Source of the DNA: Chaetoderma sp. LZ-2023a
Taxonomy: Eukaryota > Mollusca > Caudofoveata > Chaetodermatida > Chaetodermatidae
Direction: 5' to 3'
NCBI GenBank assembly: GCA_034401795.1
Contig: CM067367.1
Location: forward strand, 52,778,519 to 52,842,518
Length of the DNA: 64,000 bases
The translations under genes and the position numbers were made by a program. Of the stretch, positions 33,108 through 44,229 are shown one piece after another (within the stretch, counting starts at the first letter, position 1; each line of letters opens with the position of its first letter). Below the pieces are notes generated by a model. That model did not search any database. It was not told where the DNA came from and was given only the letters and a program-made list of their open reading frames with translations.

Positions 33108-34553
33108 CCGTTAAAACTCGACTAAGGGACGCAGTTTTTTGGTCAAAACACATGTACTAGAAAGCGGGGTGCGTACTATAATCGAGAACATTCCTTCCGC
33201 ACATTTTTGGGTCGAAAATTTTCTTAAAAAAGTAAGATTATACCACGGAAATTGAACTAAATGTTACCGTAGCCAATTCGCGCCGCCTGACGACTATGTT
33301 TAATGTATACTCCAAAAACACCAAGCGGAAGTGAAATTATTAAATTGGGGCGCCTAAATATTTCTTATTCTTTAATACATATCACTTATTACATCAAAAT
33401 TAATCCAGAATTTGACATAAAATGGCGTCGAGAAAAGATACGTGTAGAAATCACGTGATTCGCCTCCAATCGCAAAAGATCTTTATTCTAATTAGAGCGA
33501 GTACTCGGATATAAATATTCTGGACTCGGAACTCGGAAATTGCTATATATTATCATTGCGCGATAGGAACTGAATGTTCCCGTACCTGTTTGATAACCAA
33601 CTCCCGTTAGCGCATAAGATTACACAGCGCCTCCAATCACAAAAGAGCCAGATAACCAACTCCCGTTAACGCATAAGATCACACAGCGCCTCCAAATGCA
33701 AAAGAGCCATTACAATCTGTTTCTATCACGGGATTTCGATGTTTTCAAGGAGACATTTTATGCCAAAATTAGATTGATTTTGATGTAATAAACAATCTTT
33801 ATTGAAGATACACGATATTTAGGCGGTCCTATTTAATAATTTCTCTAACATCATGATAATTTTTAGTCATGCATTAAACATGAGGCGGAGTGATGGTTAT
33901 TTTTTATACCAATTTTCGATTTTTTAAAGGTACGTTTTTTCTAAATTTAACAGCGTCTTATACTTGAATACAAGAGTTTTTTGGGCTGATTTTGGTCAAA
34001 TTTGGGACAGCGTCCTATATTCGAGGGCGGCCTTTAGTCGAGAAATTACGGTATGTAACAGGAAATATTTCGACTAGTTCGACCATTAGTAGTGATAATA
34101 TCTGAAAAGACCTACAAACTTTACTTCGAATGAGAATTGCTAACATAATACTAAAGGAACGAAAATTTTTATTGCTGACCTCTAAAGCAGCCTCCAATCT
34201 AATTGGCAGATTGTAATAGGCGTTCGGAAATGCGATTATAAACAATTAGAGTACTAATTCTGAACACAATACTGATACAATCTGGCAAGACCCAAACATC
34301 CCAATGTAAATGATCAACATAAAATCATCCAAGGCTAAATCAAACGTGCGACGAAATCTGCTTGAACGCCCGAGAATTAAAATTCAGATCGCTTCTTGTG
34401 TTGGCGAGCCAACAACAAAACTCTTTTGTGATGTGAGGTGCATAACATGTTCTCACGAGATCTCATATGCTAACGTGAGTTTGAGACAGGGAAGTTAGAT
34501 CGCATTGATCTATAACCCTTGTTATCAAACGGGTACCCGAGTACTCGCTCTAA
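33108..34553. repeat. Overlapping inverted-repeat elements, structure unclear
   Basis: One inverted pair is at 33108 (ccgttaaaactcgactaagg) and 34051 (complement ccgtaatttctcgactaaag), each flanked by TA, as in a mariner-like MITE. A second pair, agagcgagtactcgg, is at about 33494 and inverted at about 34553. The two pairs overlap without nesting. A phrase beginning gataaccaactcccgtta is also duplicated in tandem near 33592 and 33651. Confidence 0.5.
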
Positions 34554-35149
34554 AAATTGTTGATACTTCTTAATTTGATTTAACCTGAGCGGATTGCTAA
34601 TATCACGTGATAGCGGATTGCTAATATCATGTGGTTTATATTTTTTGCGACATTCTCTTACATTTTGGATTCATTTTTGATGCAATAAATGGTCTTTATT
34701 AAAGGATACACAATATTTAGGTGGCCCATTTAATAATTTCACTTCTGCGATAATGTATTTGAGGTGTACATTGAACATAGTTGTATGGCGGCAACAGTTT
34801 GTAGCGAGAAACTGTTCAATTTTCATGGTAGTTTCTCAGTTTAACCATTTTAGAGAATGGATTTCAACTTTTTCTTGAAATATACCTAAAATAAGCCCAC
34901 CTGCCTTTCTCAGAGATGTTTCTTTCAAAATTGAACAGCTTTTGTTCTAATAGAACTCTAGGCTACTAATAGGCAATTACGTTATTTACATTTTGAAAAA
35001 CCACTGTCTTCGAGATTGAAAATCTTCGATTATTCGATTAGTTAGTTTTGTAATCGTCCGCGATCATATTTTAAAGAATAATCATGATTAATCGAATAAT
35101 TGTGCAAGCCTATCTGATCATGAAATGATCAATCTGTCAATGAGTAATG
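34554..35149. other. Intron, no feature recognised
   Basis: An inverted ttaatcgaataattgtgc-like phrase occurs near 35085, and similar wording recurs near 1880 and 57090, suggesting another dispersed repeat. No exon is seen. Confidence 0.35.
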
Positions 35150-35625
35150 GGCCTTTCCACTTTATCCATCCATCACATGAAGTCATAATCAACTACATGA
35201 AATGTAGGATGATGTCATAATCAGTGACGTCATGAATGACGTAGATAAGTATGTCGCGAATGCATAATTGGTGACGGACTAAGCATTGTTGTAACAATTG
35301 TATGTCTACTATTTAATAAAGATGCTGTTCAATAGTTTGAAACTAATTTAACTGGGCGCTGTTGCTGCTATAATTACTATTTAATAAACATTCTGTTGAA
35401 TATTTTGAAATTAATTTAACATGGCGCTGTTTGTGCCATGGGCAGTAACAGCACCGAGTCAAATTAGTTGCAAAATATTCAACAGCTTACCTGTATAGTT
35501 TCCTGGAAATTGATAGCCAGAGTTCAGAGATCGATCGATCCCAAAACGAGTGAGGTGTGGGTGGAGTTTAGCTAGAGATGGGCGGGGCATAGCTAAAAAT
35601 GGAAAGGTCAATTAAGATCACCAAA
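35150..35625. repeat. Composite repeat R with duplicated P start
   Basis: A left P half at about 35327-35372 is followed by a second full P palindrome (about 35395-35485), so the core start is present twice. The right side has cgatcgatcccaaaacgagt and tagctagagatgggcggggc. An attc microsatellite follows at 35676-35703. Confidence 0.7.
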
Positions 35626-36021
35626 TGATTGATTGTCCATGCATTTGACATTCATCATTGATTCAATACTTTCATTCACTCATTCATTCATTCATTCATT
35701 CATCTGTAAATAAAAGAATATTGTATTAAGAATTCATGAGTTATGTTCTTAGCAAAATCCCTTAATTCATGCTCTGACTAGATGCCCCTCGGTCCAAGTT
35801 TGGTACAATATCTTTCACGTTAGCTTGGTTCTCTTTACCTGACTGCTGCTGTACGAATTGTGTATCAAGCCAGGCTGCTATATGTGCTACTTCTGAATAT
35901 CATAAAATAACGAGAAGTGCAGATGAACAGCACACGCACGCACACACGTCTTGGTTCACAAGAAATATTTTGGTTAAAAGATATGTACAATGAAGGCAGT
36001 GGCAATGTAAACATAAACATT

Positions 36022-36101
36022 CTATTGAATATTTTGAAACTTATTTGACTGGGAGCATAGGCAACAACAGTTTGTATTCAAATTAGTTTCATAATATATA
36101 A
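36022..36101. repeat. Palindromic repeat family P
   Basis: The arms attgaatattttgaaactta and attagtttcataatatata form an imperfect palindrome around gcataggcaacaacag. Confidence 0.65.
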
Positions 36102-36323
36102 CGGCTTAAGGTGTACCTGTATAGTTAGTTACCTTGATATTAAGATTCTGAGAATTTATTGTTCAAACTTAAAATTGCTTCAAATGTGTGTACAAAATGG
36201 GTGGAGATTAGCTAGAAATGCATGGGCATAGCAAGAAGTGGAGCCCTAATCCCTATATTGGAATTCTACTTTAACCCATATAGACCAGAAATGATCAATT
36301 CTTTATCATATAAGAAATATCCT

Positions 36324-36401
36324 GTTGGATATTTTGAAACTAATTTGACTGGGAGCTGTTGCAGCAACAGCTACCAGTTAAATTAATTTCAAAATATTCA
36401 G
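36324..36401. repeat. Palindromic repeat family P
   Basis: The core gggagctgttgcagcaacag lies between gttggatattttgaaac and aatttcaaaatattcag. It is one of the cleanest central hairpins. Confidence 0.75.
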
Positions 36402-36419
36402 GCGCTTTCCTGTATCATT

Positions 36420-38104
36420 ATTAGCTCACCTGGCCATTCTCTGGCCAAGTGAGCGTATGCCGTGGCGACTGTCCGTCAACTTTTGCTTTAAAATGTATCC
36501 TCATAAACAACTTGACAGATTGTAATCAAATTTGACTAGAATGATCCTATCGAGGTAAGCTCTAGAACATCTATTCAAATTTTTGATTTTTCAATTTTTA
36601 GTTCAAAAATCTTAGATTTTATCAAATTTACCGGAAAGTGTCAAAATGCATCTCCTTAGCTTCTTAATGGATTTCAGCCAAATTTGGTTTGAAGGCTACT
36701 ATGGTGCTAGGCTCTAGAACATCTATTCAAATTTTTGATTGGTCAATTTTTTTGGATGAAAATCTAGTAAAAAATTCTACCGGAAAGTGTCAAAACGCAT
36801 CTCATCCTTATAGCTTCTTGAGAGATTTCAACCAAATTTGGCCATATATTCTAGATCTTCTATTCAAATTTTTGATTGGTCAATTTTTTGGGCTAAAATA
36901 TTTAGATTTTGTAAAAGAATTTACCCAAAAGTGTCAAAATGCATCTCGTCCTTTTAGTTTCTTTAGATTTCAACTAAATTTTCCTGGAAAGATAATATAG
37001 TGGTAGGCTGTAGAAAAGGTATTCAAATTTTTGATTGCTAAATTTTTATGGTGAAAATCTTAGATTTTATTTTTAAATTACCGGAATGTGTCAAAACCTA
37101 ACTTTGGCTAGAAGAATCCTATGGAGGTGGGTTCTAGAACTTCTATTCAGATTTTTCGAAATTTTTTTTTAATTATCCGAAAGTGTCAAAACATATTTTA
37201 TCATTAACTGCTTGGCAGATTTCAACCTAATTTGGTTTAAAGGACACTATGGGTGTGGGCTTCTGAACTTGTATAAAGAATTTTGATTGGTCAATTTTTT
37301 GGGTTAGCATCTTAGATTTTATGAAAGATTTACCGGAAATTATCAAAACGCTACTCCTCATTGACCTCTTGGTGGATTTCAATCTAGTTTGGCTGGAAGA
37401 ACCCTTTTGGTGTAGGAGTTGGCAGAATTTTAATTGGTTAATTTTTTGGTGAAAATCTTGAATTTTATGAAAAATTTAACGGAAATCATTTAAAATGCTA
37501 CTCCTCAATAACTGCATGGGAGATTTCGACCAGACTTGGATAAAAGGACCCTATGGTGGCAGGCTTCATAAGTTGTACAAAGAATTTTGATTGCTCATTT
37601 TTTTCCGCCGGCCATCTTGCCTTTTCCAAAGGTTTTGTGAAATCGTTTGGAAGGACCCTATGTTGGTAGGCTTCAGAAAGTATATACAGAATTTTGCTTG
37701 GTCAATTTTTCAGGCAGCCATTTTGGATTTTGCAGAAATGCTTTACAACGCTAATCGATGGCCAGATTATAACCAAACTTGGGTGGAATGATCCAATGGT
37801 GATCGGCTTAAAGGCTTCTAATGAGTGTTTTTATAAGGGTTTTTTCGGCAGTCACCTTGGACTGTCCAAAAAATGTTCATAAGCCTTTAAACTGCTACCA
37901 CTAAAACTACGGCTTGATATCAAACACATTTAGGTGTTACGACCCTATAATGATAGGCTTCAAGAAATCGGATGAGAATTTTGATTGATAAATTTTCTTG
38001 GTGGCCATCTTGGATTTCCCAAAAATTATCGATGTCTATTTAAATGCAAACGGTTCAAATGCTAATGGTCCAAGTGAGTGCCACAGGCCCTTGGGCCTCT
38101 TGTC
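36420..38104. repeat. Pearl-like modular element, full length
   Basis: The head is attagctcacctggccattc and the tail caggcccttgggcctcttgt. Between them are roughly nine degenerate ~190-bp units containing ttcaaccaaatttgg, ctatggtg(g/t)taggct, gaattttgattggtcaattt and accggaaa(t/g)tgtcaaaa. This head, tandem core and tail match the design of bivalve pearl elements. No ORF of meaningful length is present. Confidence 0.65.
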
Positions 38105-38942
38105 TAGAAATTGAGATACTTGCATGTTAATGGTTAAAAATCACTAGTGAACACGCTCAGATTTTATAAACATGAATATATCACAATATTGTGAGATATT
38201 CATAGAAAGTAACCGATCCTTTCCATCCATGTATTACTTTAACAATTGACTAATAATTTTAAAAATACACTAATCATTTCTGAATGCATATATCAGTCAA
38301 ATGTAAAAACGATCTGTTTTACATACACTCCCTTTCACGTACAGCGTTTAACTGTATGGCCATGTCAACGTTTTATCTAATAATCATTCAACATGGAAAT
38401 CCACCGAGTGCTGTATGGATAAGACATCTCAAATCTTGGTGTCCATGGATATATATAAGCTTATATATACTTACTGCAGATAATGGCTCACATTGGCTAT
38501 GGAAATTTTGCACATATATATATATATATTTGTATACTACAAAATAGTTTACAGATTTTTTCTCTACCAATGATTTTAGTTCCTATCAGCTGTCAATAGG
38601 TGACGTCAATGGTTCTACGCCAATAATGTACATTACCGGAAGATAAAATTAATCTAAAATTGTGTCACAGATTTTCTAGCTAAAATGGTGTCATTTAAAT
38701 GGCGATTTTCTTAACGGATTGCCAGTATATTATTGAACCATGATATAATCAAGAGGTTAGAAAGGGGCCATTAATTTTGTGGGTGGTGCCGATCTAGGTT
38801 GTCAGTTTATGTGCATCTTGCTGGCCATGTGTGTGTGTGTGATGGGTTTTTTTAAGTTTTATAATTTAGCCATTACTCACAATAAATAGACTAATGAAGC
38901 TGCACAGGCAAGTGGATCAAGTGGCTAGCAAGAAGTTTATTA
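38105..38942. other. Intron, simple repeats only
   Basis: An AT microsatellite lies at about 38512-38530 and a GT tract near 38828. The small ORFs that read through the AT repeat are not credible genes. Confidence 0.4.
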
Positions 38943-39163
38943 GCCCTTAATGGTCAAATTTGGTCAGAAAGATTTAAATATCTTATTGAATGTCCATTTA
39001 CAGACCAAGAGAATACAATTTTTTTAAATTTATCACTGGAATGACTGGCTCTGCATTCCAGTGGAAAGTTTTCAAAAAATTGTATTCTCTTGTCCTGTAA
39101 ATGGACATTCCACAAGACCATAGCAGAGGCCGGTTTTGGCCGGTATGACCATTACAGGCTTAA
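38943..39163. repeat. Hairpin MITE family H
   Basis: The arms tgtccatttacagaccaaga and cttgtcctgtaaatggacat pair, with cactggaatgactggctct at the centre. The left end agcccttaatggtcaa is complementary to the right tgaccattacaggctt. Confidence 0.75.
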
Positions 39164-39164
39164 T

Positions 39165-39772
39165 GTTTGTGTTCATACATGTATCCTTCTGAACAGAATT
39201 TTGATTCATCAATTTTTTTGGTGAGAATCTTAGATTTTTTGAAAAATGTACCGGAAATGGTCAAAATGCTACTCCTCCATAGCTGCTGGACATATTTCAA
39301 CCAAATTTGGTTAGATGGATTTTATGGTGTCAGGCTCCAGAACTTCCAATAGAAATTTTGATTCATAAATTTTTTGGGTGAAAATCTTAGCGGACATTGT
39401 CAAATTGCTTCTTCTTGTCAACTTAACTGATTTCAAACAAATTTGGCCAAAAGGATCCTATGATCAGAGGCTCTAGAACCTGCATTCAGAATTTTGATTC
39501 ATCAAAATTTTGGGGTGAAAATCTTAAATTTTATTACAAATTTACCGGAAATTGTCAAATTGCTTCTCTGTACTACTTTGAGCAATTGCAACCAAACTTG
39601 GCTAAAATTATCCTATGATCATAGGCACCAGAATTTCCATTCAGAATTTTAATTGGTAGTTTTTTTCTGCGAACATTTTTCCCATCTTAGTGGGAATCAT
39701 GTATATTTAAATGCAAATGCTTCAAATGCTAATGGTCCAGGTGAGCGTCACAGGCCCTTGGGCCTCTTGTTC
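39165..39772. repeat. Pearl-like element, 5'-truncated
   Basis: About three tandem units lead to the tail caggcccttgggcctcttgt, the same end as at 38104. No head sequence is visible, because the hairpin MITE at 38943-39163 adjoins it directly. Confidence 0.6.
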
Positions 39773-40035
39773 AGTAATGTTAATGAAAGGTTAATCACTG
39801 ATTTAGGAAGATGGCTATTTTGTTTGCACCTTAAAAGTTGAAACATAAACCATTGTTGCCAGATTGTATGTCAAATTTTGTCACATTGATTTTGGCCATG
39901 AATGTGAGTGTGTACATACATGCATGAGGATGTTATCTAAATTCTGAAATTAATCAGTTCGTTCTTGCAAGATACCGATTCGAGACTGGGTTATGCAGTC
40001 ATGTAGTACTCAATAAGGTAGGTTCGTCTTTAATG

Positions 40036-40250
40036 CTTAATGGACAAGCCTGTCAAAATGACTTCTGCTGTGGCCATGAGAAATGTCCATTTGCTGGCTA
40101 AGAGAGGACTATTTTGAAAATTTACCATTAGAATGTCTGAATCCATATCAAGTCATTCCAAGTGTAAATTTAAAAAAAGTTTCTCTTGGCCCGCAAATGG
40201 ACATGAACTAGGCAAATAAATTGATTTTCCAGACCAATTTTGACCATTAA
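40036..40250. repeat. Hairpin MITE family H, diverged
   Basis: The arms gaaatgtccatttgctggct and ggcccgcaaatggacat pair around accattagaatgtctgaa. The left end is tgcttaatggacaag and the right end is ttgaccattaaaag. Confidence 0.6.
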
Positions 40251-40384
40251 AAGAATAAAGTTATCATAGTATGTGTTTTTCTCGATAGAAAGTGTCCTTG
40301 AAAGGATTGTTTGACCAAAGCATGGTTCTTTAAATTTGAAAATTACCTTGAAAAGTGCTTGATAACTGAGCAAAGGCTTTGAAA

Positions 40385-40803
40385 TTAATATACTTCTGCC
40401 CATCGTCAGGCCTGCCAAAGATGGCTTCTACTGTGGTCTTGAGCAATGTCCATGCAATTCTTTTTGACAGACTACTATGGGACTGACTAGCTCGCTAACC
40501 AAGTCATTCATTAACGTGTAAGTTTTCACACATTCTCTTGACCTCATTGTATATGAGAAAATGTTTGTTTACAAATCTTAACCTTTAACGCTTTCGTGGT
40601 GAAGACGGACTAAACCAGCCTCTGCAGTGGCCTTTTCGAATGCCCTTTTTTTTTAAATTTACCACTTCAATGACAGGCTCGATAATCGTGCCACTGATTT
40701 CAGTGGTAAATTCTCAAAAACACTGTTCTCTTGGCCTGCAAATGGACATTCACTAAGCAAATATTTTGATATTCTTGACAAAATCTAGCCATTAAAGGAT
40801 TAA
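40385..40803. repeat. Two adjacent hairpin MITEs of family H
   Basis: The first (about 40385-40580) is strongly eroded. The second (about 40585-40803) has aacgctttcgtggtgaagac at its left, an accacttcaatgacaggctc centre and ctagccattaaaggat at its right. They end about 210 bp before the exon at 41013. Confidence 0.55.
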
Positions 40804-41012
40804 AGCATTGCAATATAGGGAGGGCTTCTCTGAGCATTTCTTTTCCCCAAATCCTTCTGAGGTAACACTGGCAATTTTAGGCCCTTGAAAATCTGGTTAG
40901 ATGCGTCTTGAAATATCTTTGAAATAAACCCTACATCTATATGAACCATTACCTTGAGTATATATTCTCACTTTATAATGATAGATGTACATGTATGCTT
41001 TATTTGTTATAG

Positions 41013-41439
41013 GAGGCTGATGATGACCAGTTAGTTGCCGATTCAAGAAATCTGCCAAAACGTAAGCGTCAGCTTGACAACATACAAGTGACCTCTGACC
41101 CTGACAATATAGATGCGGATAATGACAGAAAGCTAAGCCTGTCCTCTATTAAAGATGTTCCAATTTTCACCATGGAGAGTGATAAGCTAGCATTTGAGCA
41201 AAGCCTAAATGTCGACCTTAGCGCTCTCGATCACATGTACAGTATCCTAAAACTGGAGCAGGATTTGAATGAGCATGCATTCCAAGCACGACAAACAGAT
41301 CAGAATTTCTTGCTTTATTCATGCAAAACCTGTGAGAAAGTGTTTAAGACGGTCTCACACATGCGCGTACACTGCCTTACACACACGAGTCTTCGACCAT
41401 TCAAGTGTATTAAATGTGACTATTGCTCTAATTCCAAAG
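41013..41439 (+). CDS. ZFAT: ZFAT-like exon: NLS-like motif and first C2H2 fingers
   Basis: The exon has acceptor ttgttatag and donor GTGAGT. It enters in phase 0 and leaves in phase 1. It begins EADDDQLVADSRNLPKRKRQ, where PKRKRQ could be a nuclear localisation signal, and runs through an acidic segment without recognised domains (about 100 residues). It then reads a C2H2 finger (YSCKTCEKVF with HMRVHCLTH), the linker TSLRPFKC, and the first half of a second finger (CIKCDYCSNSKG) completed by the exon at 52383. In human ZFAT the corresponding finger reads CEYCNKVF, in the same place after the acidic region. The 11-kb intron that follows hosts DIRS copy 2. Confidence 0.92.
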
Positions 41440-41457
41440 GTGAGTATTATATTATTT

Positions 41458-41815
41458 AGCTCTGCCCCGCCCATCTTTAGCTAATTTCCACTCATGCCTT
41501 GCCAATGTTGGGATCAATCAATCCCTTCACTCTCTGAATCTCAATTTCCAGAAAACTATACACTCAGGTAAGCTGTTGAATATTTTGAAACTAATTTGAC
41601 CAGGTTGCAGTCAAATTAGTTTCAAAATATTCAACAGAATGTTTATTAAATAATAAAGACATACAATTTGTATAACAATGCTTAGTCAGTCATCAAGTAA
41701 GCATTTGTGACGAACTTAGCTACATCATTCATGACATAATTGATTATGATGTCATCCTACACGTCACATAGTTGATTATCACATCATATGATTGATGGAT
41801 AAACTGGAATCCTCC
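41458..41815. repeat. Composite repeat R, well-preserved reference copy
   Basis: The order is ccccgcccatctttagctaa, ccactcatgccttgcc, gttgggatcaatcaatccct, ctctgaatctcaatttccag, aaaactatacactcaggtaa, a short P palindrome (41575-41637), taataaagacatacaatttg, catcaagtaagc, gtgacgaacttagctacat, and cacatagttgattatcacat. It starts 19 bp after the exon donor. It is the best local model for the site hit by DIRS copy 2. Confidence 0.78.
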
Positions 41816-42023
41816 ATTGTAGTCAAGCCTGTCTACACCAGACACTATGATCCAGCAAAAAGTGGATACCAAACACATGTTATTGCTTAACCCTTTGATG
41901 GTCAAGACGGCCAAAATTGACCCCAGAGAAGGTCTTGAGGATTGTCTCCTCAAACGATAGTGTTTAATGTCTAGTCTTGTAGTTGCAGATACAAGCCATT
42001 CTTTATTGCGTAACAATTATCAT

Positions 42024-42124
42024 GTTGAATATTTTAAAGATAATTTGACTGGAATCTGTGGCTGCCTAAGGGTTCTGTATATTTAGTAGCAGCACAAGGC
42101 AAATTAGTTTCAAAATATTCGACA
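42024..42124. repeat. Palindromic repeat family P, asymmetric
   Basis: The arms gttgaatattttaaagata and ttagtttcaaaatattcgac enclose a loop that has lost symmetry. A partial H-type phrase (ccctttgatggtcaagacgg) lies just upstream near 41891. Confidence 0.6.
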
Positions 42125-42869
42125 GCACGCCTGTATGCTTGCTTTTACACTACACTGCCAACTTATAGATGGCACTCATGATTGTATATAGCGAGGCAGA
42201 GAGCCTAGTCTTTTTCTGATTGGTTGAAAAGTAAATCATGGCAACCTTAATCGACTGTATCAGCATTTACCTTTCTTTGATGGCATGATAAATAGCTAAA
42301 AAATATCAAGCATAGTCTATGTGTGGCATATTGTATCACCTGAATGGATAGCATAACATGTATAAGATGAGGTAAGTTTTCCGTTACCATGATTTGAAGA
42401 ATAAGCTTTTTGATTCCTGCACAATACATGTATGTAGTTCACATGTACATCATATCTGTCAACTTACTGTATTTCATCAACATGGTGTGGTAGAGGTTAC
42501 GCCCATCTTGCTAGCTAGAGACTAGTAGAAGTAGGGTTGCCTGGCCATCCAAAAAGTTGCACAGTCATGGGAGGGTCCTGCACTTGGTGTCCCCCTCCAT
42601 CCATAAACAAGGTTCTTGCTAGCTCAAAAAGTGCCACATCTGTGCCATGCTCCAGGTGGTGCTCAGGCCGGCCCTGAGAAGTGAAGCGTCTATTCGTAAA
42701 GCATGATCTTGTAATAATCTATCTTAAACCTTAGCTTAACCTTAGCCTTAGGGCCTGTAGGGTTATGTAATTTAATAAGAATTATAAGCTAATAATGTCT
42801 TATTCTGTAGGATATGGGAAACAATATGTTTGTAAGTAACTGATTTAACTTTGAAAACATAGTATTACT
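42125..42869. other. Intron, no feature recognised
   Basis: I see no exon. About 42530-42670 is GC-richer and contains repeated gccac/tgccatgc words without a recognised motif. Confidence 0.35.
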
Positions 42870-43050
42870 TAACCCCTTAATGGTCCAGCTGGCCAAAAGT
42901 AGCTTCTTTAATCTGTACTGGTCTTGCGACATGTCCACGTGTATTACAAGGTGATCACTTTTTGAAAATTCACCAATGGAATGACTGGGTCAATAACCGA
43001 GCCAGTCATTCCAGTGGTACGCTTAAAAAAGTTCACTTGAGCTGCAAATG
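42870..43050. repeat. Hairpin MITE family H
   Basis: The centre accaatggaatgactgggtc pairs with gagccagtcattccagtggt. The left end aaccccttaatggtcc is clear and the right end is cut off where the composite repeat begins. Confidence 0.65.
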
Positions 43051-43061
43051 GCAATGGCGGA

Positions 43062-43158
43062 ATCCAGTTTTAGCTATGCCCCACCGATCTCTAGCTAAGC
43101 TCCACCCACACTTCACCCGTGTTGGGATAGATCGATCCCTGAACTCCTTGATGATCAA
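43062..43158. repeat. Composite repeat R, left half split by DIRS 2
   Basis: The half copy reads cagttttagctatgccccac through ctagctaagctccacccaca and gatcgatccctgaactcc to gatgatcaa, where the DIRS element begins. The matching right half resumes at 51599. Confidence 0.8.
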
Positions 43159-43355
43159 TTTCACTTCAAGAGTATACTTACCTCCCTAATAATCTTTGAT
43201 ATTGCTAAATATCGGCTTTCACTCAATAAATACTCAGAATAGAAACAGTTCGGTGCCCCTACTGGGCAGGGAGTCAGAGTGCAGTCCGGCGGATGCCAGC
43301 CCCACCACCGCGCATGCGCATACTAGCACTACCTCTTTGCTAATTTATTGGCAGA
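43159..43355. repeat. DIRS 2 left terminus and inverted terminal repeat
   Basis: The stretch matches the copy 1 terminus with scattered substitutions and pairs with about 51381-51560. The shared words include cgcgcatgcgca and tgcccctactgggcaggg. Confidence 0.85.
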
Positions 43356-44229
43356 GGGTGAACATATGCTTTGTGCTCTACGCTTTTCACTAGCTTTTTA
43401 AGTCAATTTTAAGCAATTATTAGAAGTTTGAACCACCTGTTGTGATGTCTGAGAGAGTGACTTCGCCGGAGGAGGGCCCAGGACCAATCCATCAGGTGAC
43501 TTCTATTATATTTTAGCGAGTTTTTCGCCGGTGTGATGTGTTTCCGGGACTCGCGTTTACCATCATAAGCGCCTAGTATTGTTGTTTTATTTCAACATGG
43601 TGCTATATAATACTAATCTCTCTGTGTTTATGTCCACAGGTATCTGTCAGGATATGTATTGGACATCACAGCATCAGAGGGTTTGTTTCTCTCCACCAAG
43701 GTGCCATTTCCTACTAATACTGTTAGGTTATCTAACCAAAAAGTCTATGTCCAGTGACTCGGAGGCCTCGTATGAAGGTCTTCTCATTTTGCCCTCTTGA
43801 TCCAATTCCTTCCCCTAAGGTGGAGAGAGTTAAGAGGCGTAGTCTTGGTGGAGTGTTCCAGTTCATCACGTTGGATGGTTTGTCTATACAAAGAGTCAGG
43901 TATTCTGGTTAATGATATGAGGTGATGTTAATTATTTTTAACTATTATTGCCATTGTTATCATTGTGTATCTGATGTTTGTGTAGTCTGAATATCTATCC
44001 TGTAGATGTTCTGGTTATGAATACAATTCGTCCTTACACCTGGATGTTTGTTTCGGATCGATTTAATTTCTGTCATGGGATTAATGACGTCATAATCAGC
44101 CTTGCTCTTTATTAACAACTAAAGTTTTGTCCAACGCTGGTTTCAGATGATTGGTGATCCTTATAATCATTTCCCTCTCTTTTAGTTTGGTTTTGAGTTT
44201 CTAACTTTAACTAAATTGCTCATTGTCCT

